DNA from: Corynebacterium parakroppenstedtii
GTDB lineage: Bacteria; Actinomycetota; Actinomycetes; Mycobacteriales; Mycobacteriaceae
Length of the DNA: 64,000 nucleotides
Direction of reading: 5' to 3'
NCBI RefSeq assembly: GCF_019754935.1
Contig: NZ_JAGSOA010000003.1
Span: 186,001-250,000, forward strand
Below are positions 48,401 to 58,649 of the stretch, piece after piece. Within the stretch, counting starts at the first letter, position 1. Every line of letters begins with the position of its first letter. The position numbers were made by a program, and so were the translations under genes. Under the pieces are notes generated by a model. It had not been told where the DNA came from. It saw only the letters and a program-made list of their open reading frames with translations, and made no database searches.

Positions 48401-48621
48401 GACGAATACCCCAAGGTCTGCAGCATCTGCTGAATGCTCGACGCATTGGGACCTATGTGACGCGCCGGGAACGGCGCGGCCGACACGCGTGGTGAACTCA
48501 ATGGCGCGGTGAGGTCGGCCGTGGTTTTAATAGACGCGGGGGCCGCACCCTGCGTGTTCTGTGGATCGAATTTCGGGTGAGCCTGCTGGGAGGACTGCTG
48601 CTGAGACTGTGGATGAGACAT
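45445..48621 (-). CDS. gcvP: Glycine dehydrogenase (decarboxylating), P protein
   Basis: A pyridoxal-phosphate enzyme of 1058 residues from ATG 48621, long form with both alpha- and beta-like halves fused. The PLP lysine is in HLNLHKTFTIPHGGGGPG near residue 770. Other marks are FPARHIGPNASSIQQML near the N-terminus, GYYDTVTPAVIRRNI and IPLGSCTMKLNSAVEM near 595. A Ser/Ala/Glu-rich insert of about 35 residues near 800 (SADAERSGEDAEGSGSAESS) is unusual. The in-frame ATG at 48666 falls on the edge of the riboswitch, so 48621 is preferred. First gene of the gcv operon and controlled by that riboswitch. Confidence 0.97.
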   Translation of the reverse strand: MSHPQSQQQSSQQAHPKFDPQNTQGAAPASIKTTADLTAPLSSPRVSAAPFPARHIGPNASSIQQMLQTLGYSSARELADAALPDSIKNRDLNLPPRRTEQDVLSALQVYADKNVQKKQLIGAGYYDTVTPAVIRRNIVENPGWYTAYTPYQPEISQGRLEALLNFQTAVGDLTGFDVVNASLLDEATAVAEAVQLMIRGGRRRKGGEPVVLLDSACHPQVIAVVRSRAMAAGISLRVSTITTETIADEENLVGVVIAQPGTTGEVRDLKPLIDAAKEKKALVTVDCDLLAQTLLVSPGELGADIAVGSAQRFGVPLFFGGPHAAFMAVTTSLTRKMPGRIVGVSKDEEGTPAYRLALQTREQHIRRDRATSNICTAQALLAVVAGMYAVWHGPDGLKEIAGRIHAHAAALADAIVAAGLRIEHDTFFDTVTVKHSTDNAARIAVARAHEEGFNLRELGGRLVGFSIGESTTDTDIRQLAAILISAEGRDSGSGPDSLDEVRELTAGLPGDHRNVASAGTTHLPADLLRRDEILTHPIFHAITSETEMMRYLRMLADRDLALDRTMIPLGSCTMKLNSAVEMEPITWPGFASIHPMAPDDQTAGWRELIHDLQDSLAEMTGYAAVSVQPNAGSQGEFAGLLAIRRYHQSRGDSERTICLIPESAHGTNAASAALAGLKVVAVKSRDDGSIDLDDLAAKLEKQGDKVAAIMITYPSTHGVYEEHVRDVCDKVHAAGAQVYIDGANLNALVGLAKPGQFGGDVSHLNLHKTFTIPHGGGGPGVGPLCVAEHLVPFLPADPMETTSADAERSGEDAEGSGSAESSSDAASEAHGVPIAGATYGSAGVVPISWAYIALMGGDGLAAASEMALVNANYISHQLADDFPTLYTGKNGLVAHECILDLREITKRSGITAEDVSKRLMDFGFHAPTLAFPVPGTLMVEPTESEDKGELDRFIEAMHTIRREIDEVIDGTVAEEDSVIRHAPYTAWSVTRDDFDDTVSHGHFTREKAAFPVPGLRRTKYFPPVRRIDNAYGDRHVACSCPPLEDFAITDDEFNSLDK

Positions 48622-49116
48622 TGTTTCCCATTCGTCGAAGGCGATGACCGGTCGCCTCCCCCGCACTGTCTCCTGTACCTGAGAGCTTCGGCAGCCTCAC
48701 CAACGCGCTGTACTTAGACCTGCATGGAGCCCTACATGTATAGAACCCTGCAGGTGACGTTGTTTCAGTCTGCTTTTCTCCTTCGGCGGCTGCATACGCA
48801 GCTCTTTCCAGTGGTGCCTCATTGCAGCGGTACTGGGCCTGAGAGATTCCCGGGGAGGGTTTGCTCCTACGGCGCTACTTTCTGGCCGGAAGCACAATGC
48901 GCCCGGCGCGGAAAGCAAGCTCTCCCGTTGCAACTCGTAACGGCATGTTCGTCACTCGACTATATCTGCAACCCCGGACATGTCGAGCGCTCTTCGCCAT
49001 CTGGTTACCTCATTTCGAGGCAATGACCAGGCACGACGCCGGTAGGTTACCCCCGACGGGCAGAAATATTTACACGAACGTCACATGGTTCGGGCGGTCA
49101 CGGGCTCGCGCAATGT
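48622..49116. other. gcvP leader and upstream gap
   Basis: About 500 bp between gcvP and the rhodanese-like gene. It contains the tandem glycine riboswitch (48666-48930) and, between it and gcvP, a hairpin AGGCGA/TCGCCT (48639-48657) that could be the switching element. The part from 48931 to 49116 probably holds the gcv promoter; I could not fix one. Confidence 0.6.
48666..48930 (-). promoter_or_regulatory. Tandem glycine riboswitch upstream of gcvP
   Basis: Read on the minus strand it starts GGGAGAGC and shows the aptamer-1 core AACCCTCCCCGGGAATCTCTCAGGC and AGTACCGC, then CACTGGAAAGAGC. Aptamer 2 follows with GCCGAAGGAGAAA and ends GCCGAAGCTCTCAGGTACAG plus GAGACAG. These are the conserved elements of glycine aptamers. 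Aptamer 2 has an extended hairpin (CCTGCA...TGCAGG). Glycine binding is expected to turn on gcvP-gcvT-gcvH. Confidence 0.93.
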
Positions 49117-49959
49117 TTATTCGCCCAAGCGCTCGATAGGGTTCTCGGGATTCCCCGCCCACTGCGACCAGCCACCGGTGAACAGCGTCGCACCGTCGAT
49201 CCCCCCGTGCTCCATCACAGCGATCATCGCGCAGGAGTGCAGCGCGGATCCCGAGTACACAGCCACTTTCGAGCCGTCGGTAATTCCCGCCCTGTTGAAC
49301 CGCGCCCGAATCTCGTCGGGCGACAGCACTGTCCGGTCCTCGTTATAAAAGTCCTGGACAGGCATGTTGATCGCACCCGGGATGTGGCCAGCGCGGAAGT
49401 CCAGCTTTTCGGCAATCCCATTGAAACGACGCTCGTCGCGCGCATCAAGAAGGAATCCGCCGTCCTTGATCCACTGGTCGATCTCATCGGCTTCGATGGT
49501 GGGCATATTGCCGACGGTGATCTCTGTGCGGAACCGCTGCGGGAGGCTCCCCGGCCCGGCGATCACGGGGTGACCGGCGTCTTCCCACGCTTGGAGGCCA
49601 CCGTCGAGAATGTGAATGTCGGTGACCCCGGCCCACTTGAGGATCCACCATGCGCGGGCGGAGAAAATGCCGTGGTGCTGGCCGTAAATGATGATCGGCG
49701 TCTTCTTGTCCAGCCCCCACTTGTAAACCCAGTCCTGCAGGATCCCCTTGTTCGGCAACGGGTTACGCCCGGCTTCGCGGGAGGGCAATCCGGTGAGGGC
49801 CAACTCTGGTGGGCAGAACTGAGCGTCCGGAATGTGTTCGGACACGAACCTCGAATACGCGGTGCGGCTTCCACTGGACCAGTGGGTGCTCAAGATACTA
49901 ATACGATTCGATTTGTTGATAGCTTTGGACAAGATATCTGGAGAAACGTATACGGTCAT
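49117..49959 (-). CDS. Rhodanese-domain sulfurtransferase-like protein lacking the usual cysteine
   Basis: A protein of about 280 residues with two rhodanese domains. The first carries GGLQAWEDAGHPV and the second DARDERRFNG, DFRAGHIPGAINMPV and FTGGWSQWAGNPENPIE, as in SseA/ThtR-type enzymes. In the active loop, where C-x-S-G-V-T-A is normal, it reads Y-S238-G-S-A-L-H-S-C245 (numbered from the alternative GTG), so the persulfide cysteine is serine; another cysteine lies seven residues on. ATG 49959 is 7 nt after TAAGCT, fitting a leaderless message; GTG 49965 is the alternative. Sulfur transfer from this site is doubtful. Confidence 0.87.
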   Translation of the reverse strand: MTVYVSPDILSKAINKSNRISILSTHWSSGSRTAYSRFVSEHIPDAQFCPPELALTGLPSREAGRNPLPNKGILQDWVYKWGLDKKTPIIIYGQHHGIFSARAWWILKWAGVTDIHILDGGLQAWEDAGHPVIAGPGSLPQRFRTEITVGNMPTIEADEIDQWIKDGGFLLDARDERRFNGIAEKLDFRAGHIPGAINMPVQDFYNEDRTVLSPDEIRARFNRAGITDGSKVAVYSGSALHSCAMIAVMEHGGIDGATLFTGGWSQWAGNPENPIERLGE

Positions 49960-50086
49960 GGGCACTAGCTTATGCGGACGAGCTTCAGCCTGCAGTATGG
50001 CGGGTTGTGAGATGCTCCTGGTAACGACAACGGTTACCCTCTAACAACCTGCCATACAGGCGCGACGTGGCATTCCGCCGCGACAC

Positions 50087-52660
<2,574 letters not shown>

Positions 52661-52800
52661 GATGTCACCTTTCTGTTCTTTGTTCGTTGTTCTGTATTTG
52701 TTGTTTCTATGTTGACCGTTCTGTGTGCTTGTACCTGGTTCTTCGTCGGGGTCGCGGGTGATTGTGTAGCTAGCCGACGACGAACGTTGCTATAACCATT

Positions 52801-52873
52801 GTTGAGTGTACGTCACGCAAGTTTTAATCACATCTAATACAACTGGCGCGAAGTTGAGTCTATTCCACTCAAG
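52801..52873 (-). promoter_or_regulatory. Two HAIR operators (HspR) upstream of clpB
   Basis: The heat-shock operator consensus is CTTGAGT-N7-ACTCAAG. The right copy, 52853-52873, is GTTGAGT-CTATTCC-ACTCAAG with one mismatch. The left copy, 52801-52821, is GTTGAGT-GTACGTC-ACGCAAG with two. They are 52 bp apart (start to start) and 140-190 bp before clpB, where they would let HspR repress it. The rest of the gap 52661-52964 holds no gene. Confidence 0.85.
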
Positions 52874-52964
52874 GCGGGTTTTTAGAAAAATTTTCGTGGT
52901 GGATGTGGTGGCGGTGGTGAGGAGTGGTCGCGTCGGCAATAACGGGCCACCGCACCCAGATGAG

Positions 52965-53555
52965 CTAACGACCCTGCCGGACCCAGACGACCAAACCTAT
53001 AACCCCCAAAACAGCCTCACCTATCAACACCGCGGGACTCGTACCGATCCCGACCGAATTCCCCAACGCCGTGTTCTCCCCCACGAACCACGGGCTGAGG
53101 CAAAGGGTAAGAGAAAGAAGAGGCACTACGCGCAAAGACACCGCCGAGCCCCAACGGCCACCAATTGCAGCCGCACACCCAATAGCCACAATGCTGTGAG
53201 CACTGATCAAGCCAACCGTTTCCCACCCCAGGTAACGGGCCCTCATCAGGCCGGCTACAGCAACCAGGATGAGAACGCATATGACCGACAGAATCAGGCG
53301 CGGGCGTTGCGTCGAGCGGGATGTCACGGCGCGCTCATACGATTCTGACCATTGACTCCCCAGCAGAACGCCCATCGCCCCCGCCATCACCACCGGAACC
53401 AGATTCGGAAGGAAAACAGGGATGCTCAGTTCTGGACCGAATAGTTGCGGGAGCGAAAAATCATGGAACCAAACCAGAGGAATGACAACGCAACACAGCA
53501 ATAGCGCCTCACGCCAGCCCCGAAGGCGGACATAAGGGAAGACGCTATTACTCAT
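52965..53555 (-). CDS. Polytopic membrane protein, third gene of ABC cassette
   Basis: A 196-residue protein with about six hydrophobic segments (LLLCCVVIPLVWF; PVVMAGAMGVLLGS; LSVICVLILVAVAGLM; SAHSIVAIGCAAAIGG; VVPLLSLTLCLSPWFVG; LIGEAVLGVIGLVVWV). No recognised family. It follows the large permease-like protein by 35 bp on the same strand and the ABC ATPase before that, so it is probably a subunit or accessory membrane partner of the same exporter. Confidence 0.65.
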   Translation of the reverse strand: MSNSVFPYVRLRGWREALLLCCVVIPLVWFHDFSLPQLFGPELSIPVFLPNLVPVVMAGAMGVLLGSQWSESYERAVTSRSTQRPRLILSVICVLILVAVAGLMRARYLGWETVGLISAHSIVAIGCAAAIGGRWGSAVSLRVVPLLSLTLCLSPWFVGENTALGNSVGIGTSPAVLIGEAVLGVIGLVVWVRQGR

Positions 53556-53590
53556 ATATAATCCTCACACTTCTTTCACTTCAGGATGCT

Positions 53591-54895
53591 TTATTCTTCT
53601 AAATTGTCCTGGGCATTGCCTTTCTCAGAAGAAGCTATACAGGCCTTAAGATCCTCCGAGATTTTTTTAATTAGCTCTTCTTGCTCCTGAAATGGCCGCC
53701 CCTCAGTGTTCTTGTCCATCCACTTCTGGGCATCACTGGTACCCGGGCCATTCGCACCACCAATGACCTCGCGAATTGGCTTGTCTCCGAAATGATCAGC
53801 AATCCATTCTGCGACGATATAGGTAGTCGATACTCCATCCGTTTTAGAAAGCTGACACCCCGATTTATCGCTGTCTTGTGCAATGACGGTTTCAGCCAAG
53901 TCACGGAACACAAGAGTTGAGGATCGTCCCGCGTCAGCCGCCATCAAGGGGAAATCGCCACCAACTTTTTTGGGAGCATACTCACCTGCGTCGACACTGA
54001 ACCCCAACTCGTCCAATTCAGACAAAAAGGCAGACCAGTTTTTATCCACTTCACGCACAGTGGATTCATCTTCTGGCCAACTGCAATACCGAGCACCGTC
54101 GGCTGAATGAGTGCATGAAGGATTCGATGGTTTCTCTCGTGCCGTCACCAGGGGTCCATTTATTCCGACGAGAGTTGCCGCCACAGAGACGATAACGATT
54201 CCAGGTAGAGCTAACGATAAAAGCTTTTTACTCCTTACCCAATCGGCCGTGGTGACGAAAATGAGCACAGCTGCCAATACAATCCCTATAAAAACACCAA
54301 AAATGACTGGACGTAATTGGACTGATTGCTCTACGTAGCCCACGTAGTTCCCCGATGAATACGGCCTCAAAAATAGGATTTTCGGAACTACGCGTAGCAG
54401 CCCTGCCATCAAAGTGAGAACCACGACGGCCATCCCCGCAATGAAGCCGACAATCGCGGCTAAACGCGGTTTGGTATGGAGTGATCGGCCAATAACTCCG
54501 CCGAGCCCCACGGAGAATAGGGACCAGATAAGCCCCATAACCGGAATCGACCACCATGGAGAACCGCCGGGGTTTCCGGATAAACACACGGCATACAACA
54601 CAACTATTGTTACGACGTTGTATATCAATGCATACAGTGCACCGAGCCCGCAGAGATACCAGCTTAGCCGTATGCAGATTGACGATATCGTGCGGAGATA
54701 GTCAACATCATGGCGCGCGATGTCATAGGCAGTACACCCCGCTAAGCACACTCCGATAAGGGCGAGTGTTTCAGAATGTACTTCATTAACGTCTGGCCAA
54801 TAGCCGATAATGTAGCCCACCCGCCACGTTGCGAATAAAAGAAACGCAACGAAGGGCGCTGGGACAAAATAACGGAGATGTCGTCGCCACCCCAT
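53591..54895 (-). CDS. Large membrane protein with extracellular C-terminal domain, ABC partner
   Basis: A 434-residue protein. The first 245 residues carry about seven membrane segments; beyond that a soluble domain of about 190 residues, with several cysteines (NPSCTHS, ARYCSWP, SGCQLS, LKACIAS) and no signal of its own, would lie outside the cell. No known domain is recognised. The start overlaps the ABC ATPase stop at 54895 by 1 nt, which marks it as the transporter's membrane partner. The permease-plus-ectodomain layout suggests export or immunity; function inferred only. Confidence 0.65.
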   Translation of the reverse strand: MGWRRHLRYFVPAPFVAFLLFATWRVGYIIGYWPDVNEVHSETLALIGVCLAGCTAYDIARHDVDYLRTISSICIRLSWYLCGLGALYALIYNVVTIVVLYAVCLSGNPGGSPWWSIPVMGLIWSLFSVGLGGVIGRSLHTKPRLAAIVGFIAGMAVVVLTLMAGLLRVVPKILFLRPYSSGNYVGYVEQSVQLRPVIFGVFIGIVLAAVLIFVTTADWVRSKKLLSLALPGIVIVSVAATLVGINGPLVTAREKPSNPSCTHSADGARYCSWPEDESTVREVDKNWSAFLSELDELGFSVDAGEYAPKKVGGDFPLMAADAGRSSTLVFRDLAETVIAQDSDKSGCQLSKTDGVSTTYIVAEWIADHFGDKPIREVIGGANGPGTSDAQKWMDKNTEGRPFQEQEELIKKISEDLKACIASSEKGNAQDNLEE

Positions 54896-55611
54896 TAGAT
54901 AACTCCCGCAGTCAATTGACCGAAAGCTGCATCAATACTTCCATATTTCCTTTCGAGCTCTTCCGAGCGCACATCAGCGACAATGTGTCCGGAATCAAGG
55001 AAAAGAACGCGATCAGTAGGCTCAATATCAGAGGAAATATGCGTCGACATAATGACTGAAGTTTTCTCACTGAGGCGACGAATTATATTCAGGAGCGACG
55101 CCCGGTGGTTTGGGTCTAATCCCGATGTCGGCTCATCCAAAATAAGGACGTCGGGACGGTGAGCTATCCCGACAGCAACCATCGCCCGACGTTGCATGCC
55201 ACCGGACAACGAAGAAAAACGATCGCCTTCGTTATCGGACAAATGGACAAGCTCAATGGCCTCGGACGCTGCGCTCCGAGCCTCACTCCCGGAATAACCA
55301 TGAAGCCACGCTGCTGTCTGAACTAAGTCCCGCACAGTTTGAGATGTATCAACCGCATTATGTTGAGGCACCCAACCTAAGCGCGACACGATGGAGGAAC
55401 GGTTTTTTCGCTCCGCTGTTTTGCCGTCATACCTGATCACGCCGGACTGGGGTTTAAGCTCTGTCGCGAGAAGCTTCATTAAGGTACTTTTCCCCGCGCC
55501 ATTAGAACCGAGCACGATATTAATTCCACCGGAAAAAGAGCACGAAATTCCATCCAAAACGGACTTAGCCTTTTTATACGAAAACCGTAACTCGATTACT
55601 TCTATGAGCAT
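54895..55611 (-). CDS. ABC transporter ATP-binding protein
   Basis: A 238-residue ATPase. Walker A GSNGAGKST (about residues 35-43), Q-loop LGWVPQHNAV near 80, signature SSLSGGMQRRAMVAVG near 134, Walker B VLILDEPTSGLD near 155 and the switch His in MSTHISSD near 187 are all present. It is of the class that drives drug, lantibiotic or bacteriocin export and immunity. First gene of a three-gene cassette with the two membrane proteins that follow. Confidence 0.93.
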   Translation of the reverse strand: MLIEVIELRFSYKKAKSVLDGISCSFSGGINIVLGSNGAGKSTLMKLLATELKPQSGVIRYDGKTAERKNRSSIVSRLGWVPQHNAVDTSQTVRDLVQTAAWLHGYSGSEARSAASEAIELVHLSDNEGDRFSSLSGGMQRRAMVAVGIAHRPDVLILDEPTSGLDPNHRASLLNIIRRLSEKTSVIMSTHISSDIEPTDRVLFLDSGHIVADVRSEELERKYGSIDAAFGQLTAGVI

Positions 55612-55995
55612 AGTTTCTTAGTGTACAGATGCTACTGCTTCAGAAAAGTGTTCTCGCGGAGCTAGACACCCCCACCCAACCGTCGGAGTTCACCATAGGA
55701 CACCTTGAGTATTTACCGTAAAAAGAGGCCCATGCCCTGAGCTCAGCAAAAATGATAACGTAGGCACCACTACCAAACCTTGTTGATTTCACCTTCCACT
55801 CGGGCTCGATCACTCAATTTAGACCGGTTATTTTTAACTTTTTCACCCCAATTAAGGGGTATCAAAGGGTCGCGATCGCTCGTCTACCCTAGAACCACAC
55901 ATGCAAAACTGATACCTTCACTGTCAAAGATTACAAAACTAACCGACGTAAAGACTTAAAAAGAAAAATTTCTATCTGAGTTACAGGTGACAAAG
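55612..55995. other. Divergent region between ABC cassette and small membrane protein gene
   Basis: About 380 bp, AT-richer than the surroundings, without a gene. It contains a short dyad ACCCC-AATTAA-GGGGT (55845-55860) and the palindrome GCGATCGC. These could be operators but no regulator gene is near. Confidence 0.4.
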
Positions 55996-56349
55996 ATGAA
56001 TGCACGATCCAACAAATTACCCATAATCGAGCTTACTTCGATCGGCGTTGGTATTCTCCTATTTCTCATTGGTGCAATAACGGGCGCGTGGGTAATTGGG
56101 GTCGCTGGTTTCGGCATAACCATTATCGCAGTTACCAGCCTGATTCTATTTCTTCCCGTCAAATTAATCGACACACAACATCAGTACTTTGTTTGGATCG
56201 CAAGCGCCGTTTTAATTATTTTCGGAATTTGGTACGGGGTTACCCAGCAAGGTGAGACCGAAATCTTCTCACCATCTCTACTCGCCTATGTCGGTGGAGG
56301 GGCTTTACTAACGTCACTCGCTACCTACTTCCGGAAACGCTCACATTAG
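55996..56349 (+). CDS. Small membrane protein of unknown function
   Basis: A 117-residue protein with about four hydrophobic helices in two pairs (ITGAWVIGVAGFGITIIAV; IASAVLIIFGIWYGV; LLAYVGGGALLTSLATY) and few polar residues. ATG 55996 has AGGTG upstream; the GTG at 55987 is in frame too. It is divergent from the ABC cassette. No family is recognised. Confidence 0.65.
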   Translation: MNARSNKLPIIELTSIGVGILLFLIGAITGAWVIGVAGFGITIIAVTSLILFLPVKLIDTQHQYFVWIASAVLIIFGIWYGVTQQGETEIFSPSLLAYVGGGALLTSLATYFRKRSH

Positions 56350-56446
56350 ATCGCTCCCCGGACGCCCGCCTCAGATCGCTTGCCGGATTCCTGCTTCGAC
56401 CCAACCGTTGGCGCTCATCTCCTGCCTAGATTGATCGGCGTCGGCA

Positions 56447-57277
56447 CTAGTCGTCACCAAGGACCGGGATGCTTTGTCGCACGGAATCCACTCGATCAGT
56501 ATCAATGGTCGCGGTGACATATCCGCAGGTGTAGCCCAGTTCCGCGACCCTCGTTCCGTCTGGCCCAACCACAACGCTATGGCCAATCCCGGTCGGGCCG
56601 TCGGACTGGCCAACCTTGTCATACCCGCCCGGGCGCGCCTGCCCAGCAGCCGCGATCCACGTCGTCGAATCCAACGCTCGTGCAGCCGTCAGGGTCCGCC
56701 ACTGATCGCGCTTGCCCGGCCCATCCGACCACGACGTCGGCACGACAATAACATGCGCACCACCACGTGCCAGATTCTTAAACTGCTGCGGGAAACGAAT
56801 GTCGTAGCACGTCGACAGTCCAACAGTCATACCCGCGCACTGGAAATACTCCAGCTCATTACCTGGGCGAACCGTCTCAGACTCGCGGTAGCCGAACGCG
56901 TCGTAACAATGGATCTTGCGGTACGCCGCATTGACACGGTCACCGTCGGCACCATCACGGCCAACCGCCAACGCAACGTTATCCACCCGATGGCGCGTGC
57001 CCTTCTCCGTCTCGACGGAATCGGCCGGCGCGAACATGCCCACCACGGCAACAATGCCGGCCGCCTCGGCAGTCTCGCGGACGGTCGTCGCAAACCGACC
57101 ATCCAGCGGCTCCGCGATCGTGTCCAACCGGCCCTGCCCGAACGGGTACATCGAGGCCTCCGGGAACACGATGAGGTCAGAGTTCTCCGACGACGCGCGC
57201 ATGATCAACTCACACACAGCATCCGTATTCCTAGAAACATCGGGGACGGAACAAATCTGGGCCAGTGAAATGCGCAT
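56447..57277 (-). CDS. Carbon-nitrogen hydrolase (nitrilase superfamily amidase)
   Basis: A 276-residue cytoplasmic amidase. The catalytic triad is complete: Glu40 in VFPEAS, Lys121 in YRKIHCYDAFGYRES, Cys157 in LSTCYDIRFP. The DAFGYRESETVRPGNE and CYDIRFPQQFKNLA pattern points to the deaminated-glutathione amidase (Nit1/YafV) branch. The substrate is inference. ATG 57277 starts MRISLAQICS. It is divergent from the TSUP permease gene. Confidence 0.92.
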   Translation of the reverse strand: MRISLAQICSVPDVSRNTDAVCELIMRASSENSDLIVFPEASMYPFGQGRLDTIAEPLDGRFATTVRETAEAAGIVAVVGMFAPADSVETEKGTRHRVDNVALAVGRDGADGDRVNAAYRKIHCYDAFGYRESETVRPGNELEYFQCAGMTVGLSTCYDIRFPQQFKNLARGGAHVIVVPTSWSDGPGKRDQWRTLTAARALDSTTWIAAAGQARPGGYDKVGQSDGPTGIGHSVVVGPDGTRVAELGYTCGYVTATIDTDRVDSVRQSIPVLGDD

Positions 57278-57348
57278 ACGCCACAGACTATCAGTGAGAA
57301 CCAGTAGCTATCAGTGAGAACCAGTAAGGGAAGCGATACGATTTTCGC

Positions 57349-58119
57349 ATGTCCCCCACCGTGATCGCTCTCATGCTGACCGCCTCTCTTTGTGCCGGGT
57401 GGGTCGACGCCGTCGTCGGAGGTGGTGGGCTTATCCTCCTCCCGCTCATCATGATCCTGAACCCCGGCTTTACGTATGCTCAGGCGCTCGGAGTCAACAA
57501 AATCGCTGCTATCTGCGGTACCGGCAGCTCCGCGATCATTATGGCCCGGCGCGTTCCCGCTGCACGGACTGCTTTCCGCTACGCGCCCCTAGCGTTCATT
57601 GGGGCGGCGCTCGGGGCGGTTATTGCGTCGTCCGTTGATAAGGACATTATGCGGCCGATCGTTATCGTGCTCCTTATTGCCGTCGGCGCGTTTGTCCTGC
57701 TCCGGCCATCGTTTGGGAAGGTCACAGTCCGACGGGCCGTCACGCGTGGACGTTGGGTTGCGGCATTGGTGCTGATCACGGGGCTCGGGCTTTATGACGG
57801 TGCGTTCGGCCCCGGTACCGGTTTGTTCTTAATCCTTATGATCATATCGCTGCTGGGTGAGGATTTTGTGAACAGTGCCGCGTGGGCCAAAATCCTCAAT
57901 ACCTTCACGAACTTAGGTGCACTGGTTGTTTTTGCAATCAATGGGGATATTTGGTGGCTACTGGGCTTCGGGCTGGCCGCCACCAACATTGTGGGGGCAC
58001 AGATCGGGGCACGAATGGTCCTTAGTAAAGGTGCGGGATTCGTCCGCATTGTCTTGCTTGTCGTGGTTGTGCTGATGGCCGGGAAATTGGCGCTGGACCA
58101 ATGTGGTGTCACGGCATAA
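57349..58119 (+). CDS. TSUP-family (TauE/SafE-like) membrane permease
   Basis: A 256-residue protein with seven to eight hydrophobic segments. The family repeat GWVDAVVGGGGLILLPLIM with the Gly-rich turn is at residues 17-35, followed by FTYAQALGVNKIAAICGTGSSA, and the second repeat contains GLGLYDGAFGPGTGLFLILM near 143. Members move sulfite, sulfoacetate or related anions; the substrate here is unknown. Confidence 0.93.
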   Translation: MSPTVIALMLTASLCAGWVDAVVGGGGLILLPLIMILNPGFTYAQALGVNKIAAICGTGSSAIIMARRVPAARTAFRYAPLAFIGAALGAVIASSVDKDIMRPIVIVLLIAVGAFVLLRPSFGKVTVRRAVTRGRWVAALVLITGLGLYDGAFGPGTGLFLILMIISLLGEDFVNSAAWAKILNTFTNLGALVVFAINGDIWWLLGFGLAATNIVGAQIGARMVLSKGAGFVRIVLLVVVVLMAGKLALDQCGVTA

Positions 58120-58208
58120 AGGCTTGCTGTCACGGCGTAGAGATCCCCCGTGGCAGCTTAACTGCTTGGGGTGACACGTTAGTGCCCATTTTGCTGGCTG
58201 GCACGCAG

Positions 58209-58235
58209 TTGTCCACAGGCGCACAGTTATCCACA
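58209..58235. promoter_or_regulatory. Two tandem DnaA boxes
   Basis: TTGTCCACA (58209-58217) and TTATCCACA (58227-58235) are both perfect or near-perfect DnaA boxes in the same orientation, 18 bp apart, in an intergenic stretch. This region is not near any replication-origin gene. Confidence 0.6.
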
Positions 58236-58290
58236 GCGAACGCGATTCACCGCTATCAACGACGCACATGACGCGCATGTAGTTGGCACG

Positions 58291-58638
58291 ATGTGGCGCA
58301 TGACTCTCACTGTTACTCCCTCCGCGCTGCGCGCCCTGACGCACGAGCACCACGACCATGCAGAACACGCTGAGCACGTCGGCGCTGTATGTGACGCCGC
58401 GCATGAACAAGCGCCCAGCTTCCACTCATCCCGAACCCATGCCGCTTTGCTATCCATGGCCGACGCCGCCTATGCCCAGGCTCATGGACTGAGCACCCGA
58501 CACATACGGTTCGCAGAATCCGTCGATTCATTACGACGTCGTGTCTGCGCCACGGACGATGCTTCGTCATCGCGATTGAGTGCACTGTCCCCGGTGCACA
58601 CGAGTGACGATGCCATGCGCTCGGACAATCTCGGCTAA
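58291..58638 (+). CDS. Small helical EspC/DUF2580-like protein (possible type VII secretion substrate)
   Basis: A 115-residue protein, His/Ala-rich, helical (LTHEHHDHAEHAEHVGAVCD; SSRTHAALLSMADAAYAQAH). The length, the start VTPSALRALT and the alpha-helical pattern recall EspC/DUF2580 proteins that accompany ESX systems. No WxG motif is seen. ATG 58291 or 58300 could start it. It precedes the DUF1023 gene by 11 bp; the two genes look like an operon. The family call is tentative. Confidence 0.5.
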   Translation: MWRMTLTVTPSALRALTHEHHDHAEHAEHVGAVCDAAHEQAPSFHSSRTHAALLSMADAAYAQAHGLSTRHIRFAESVDSLRRRVCATDDASSSRLSALSPVHTSDDAMRSDNLG

Positions 58639-58649
58639 AGGTGCAGCTC

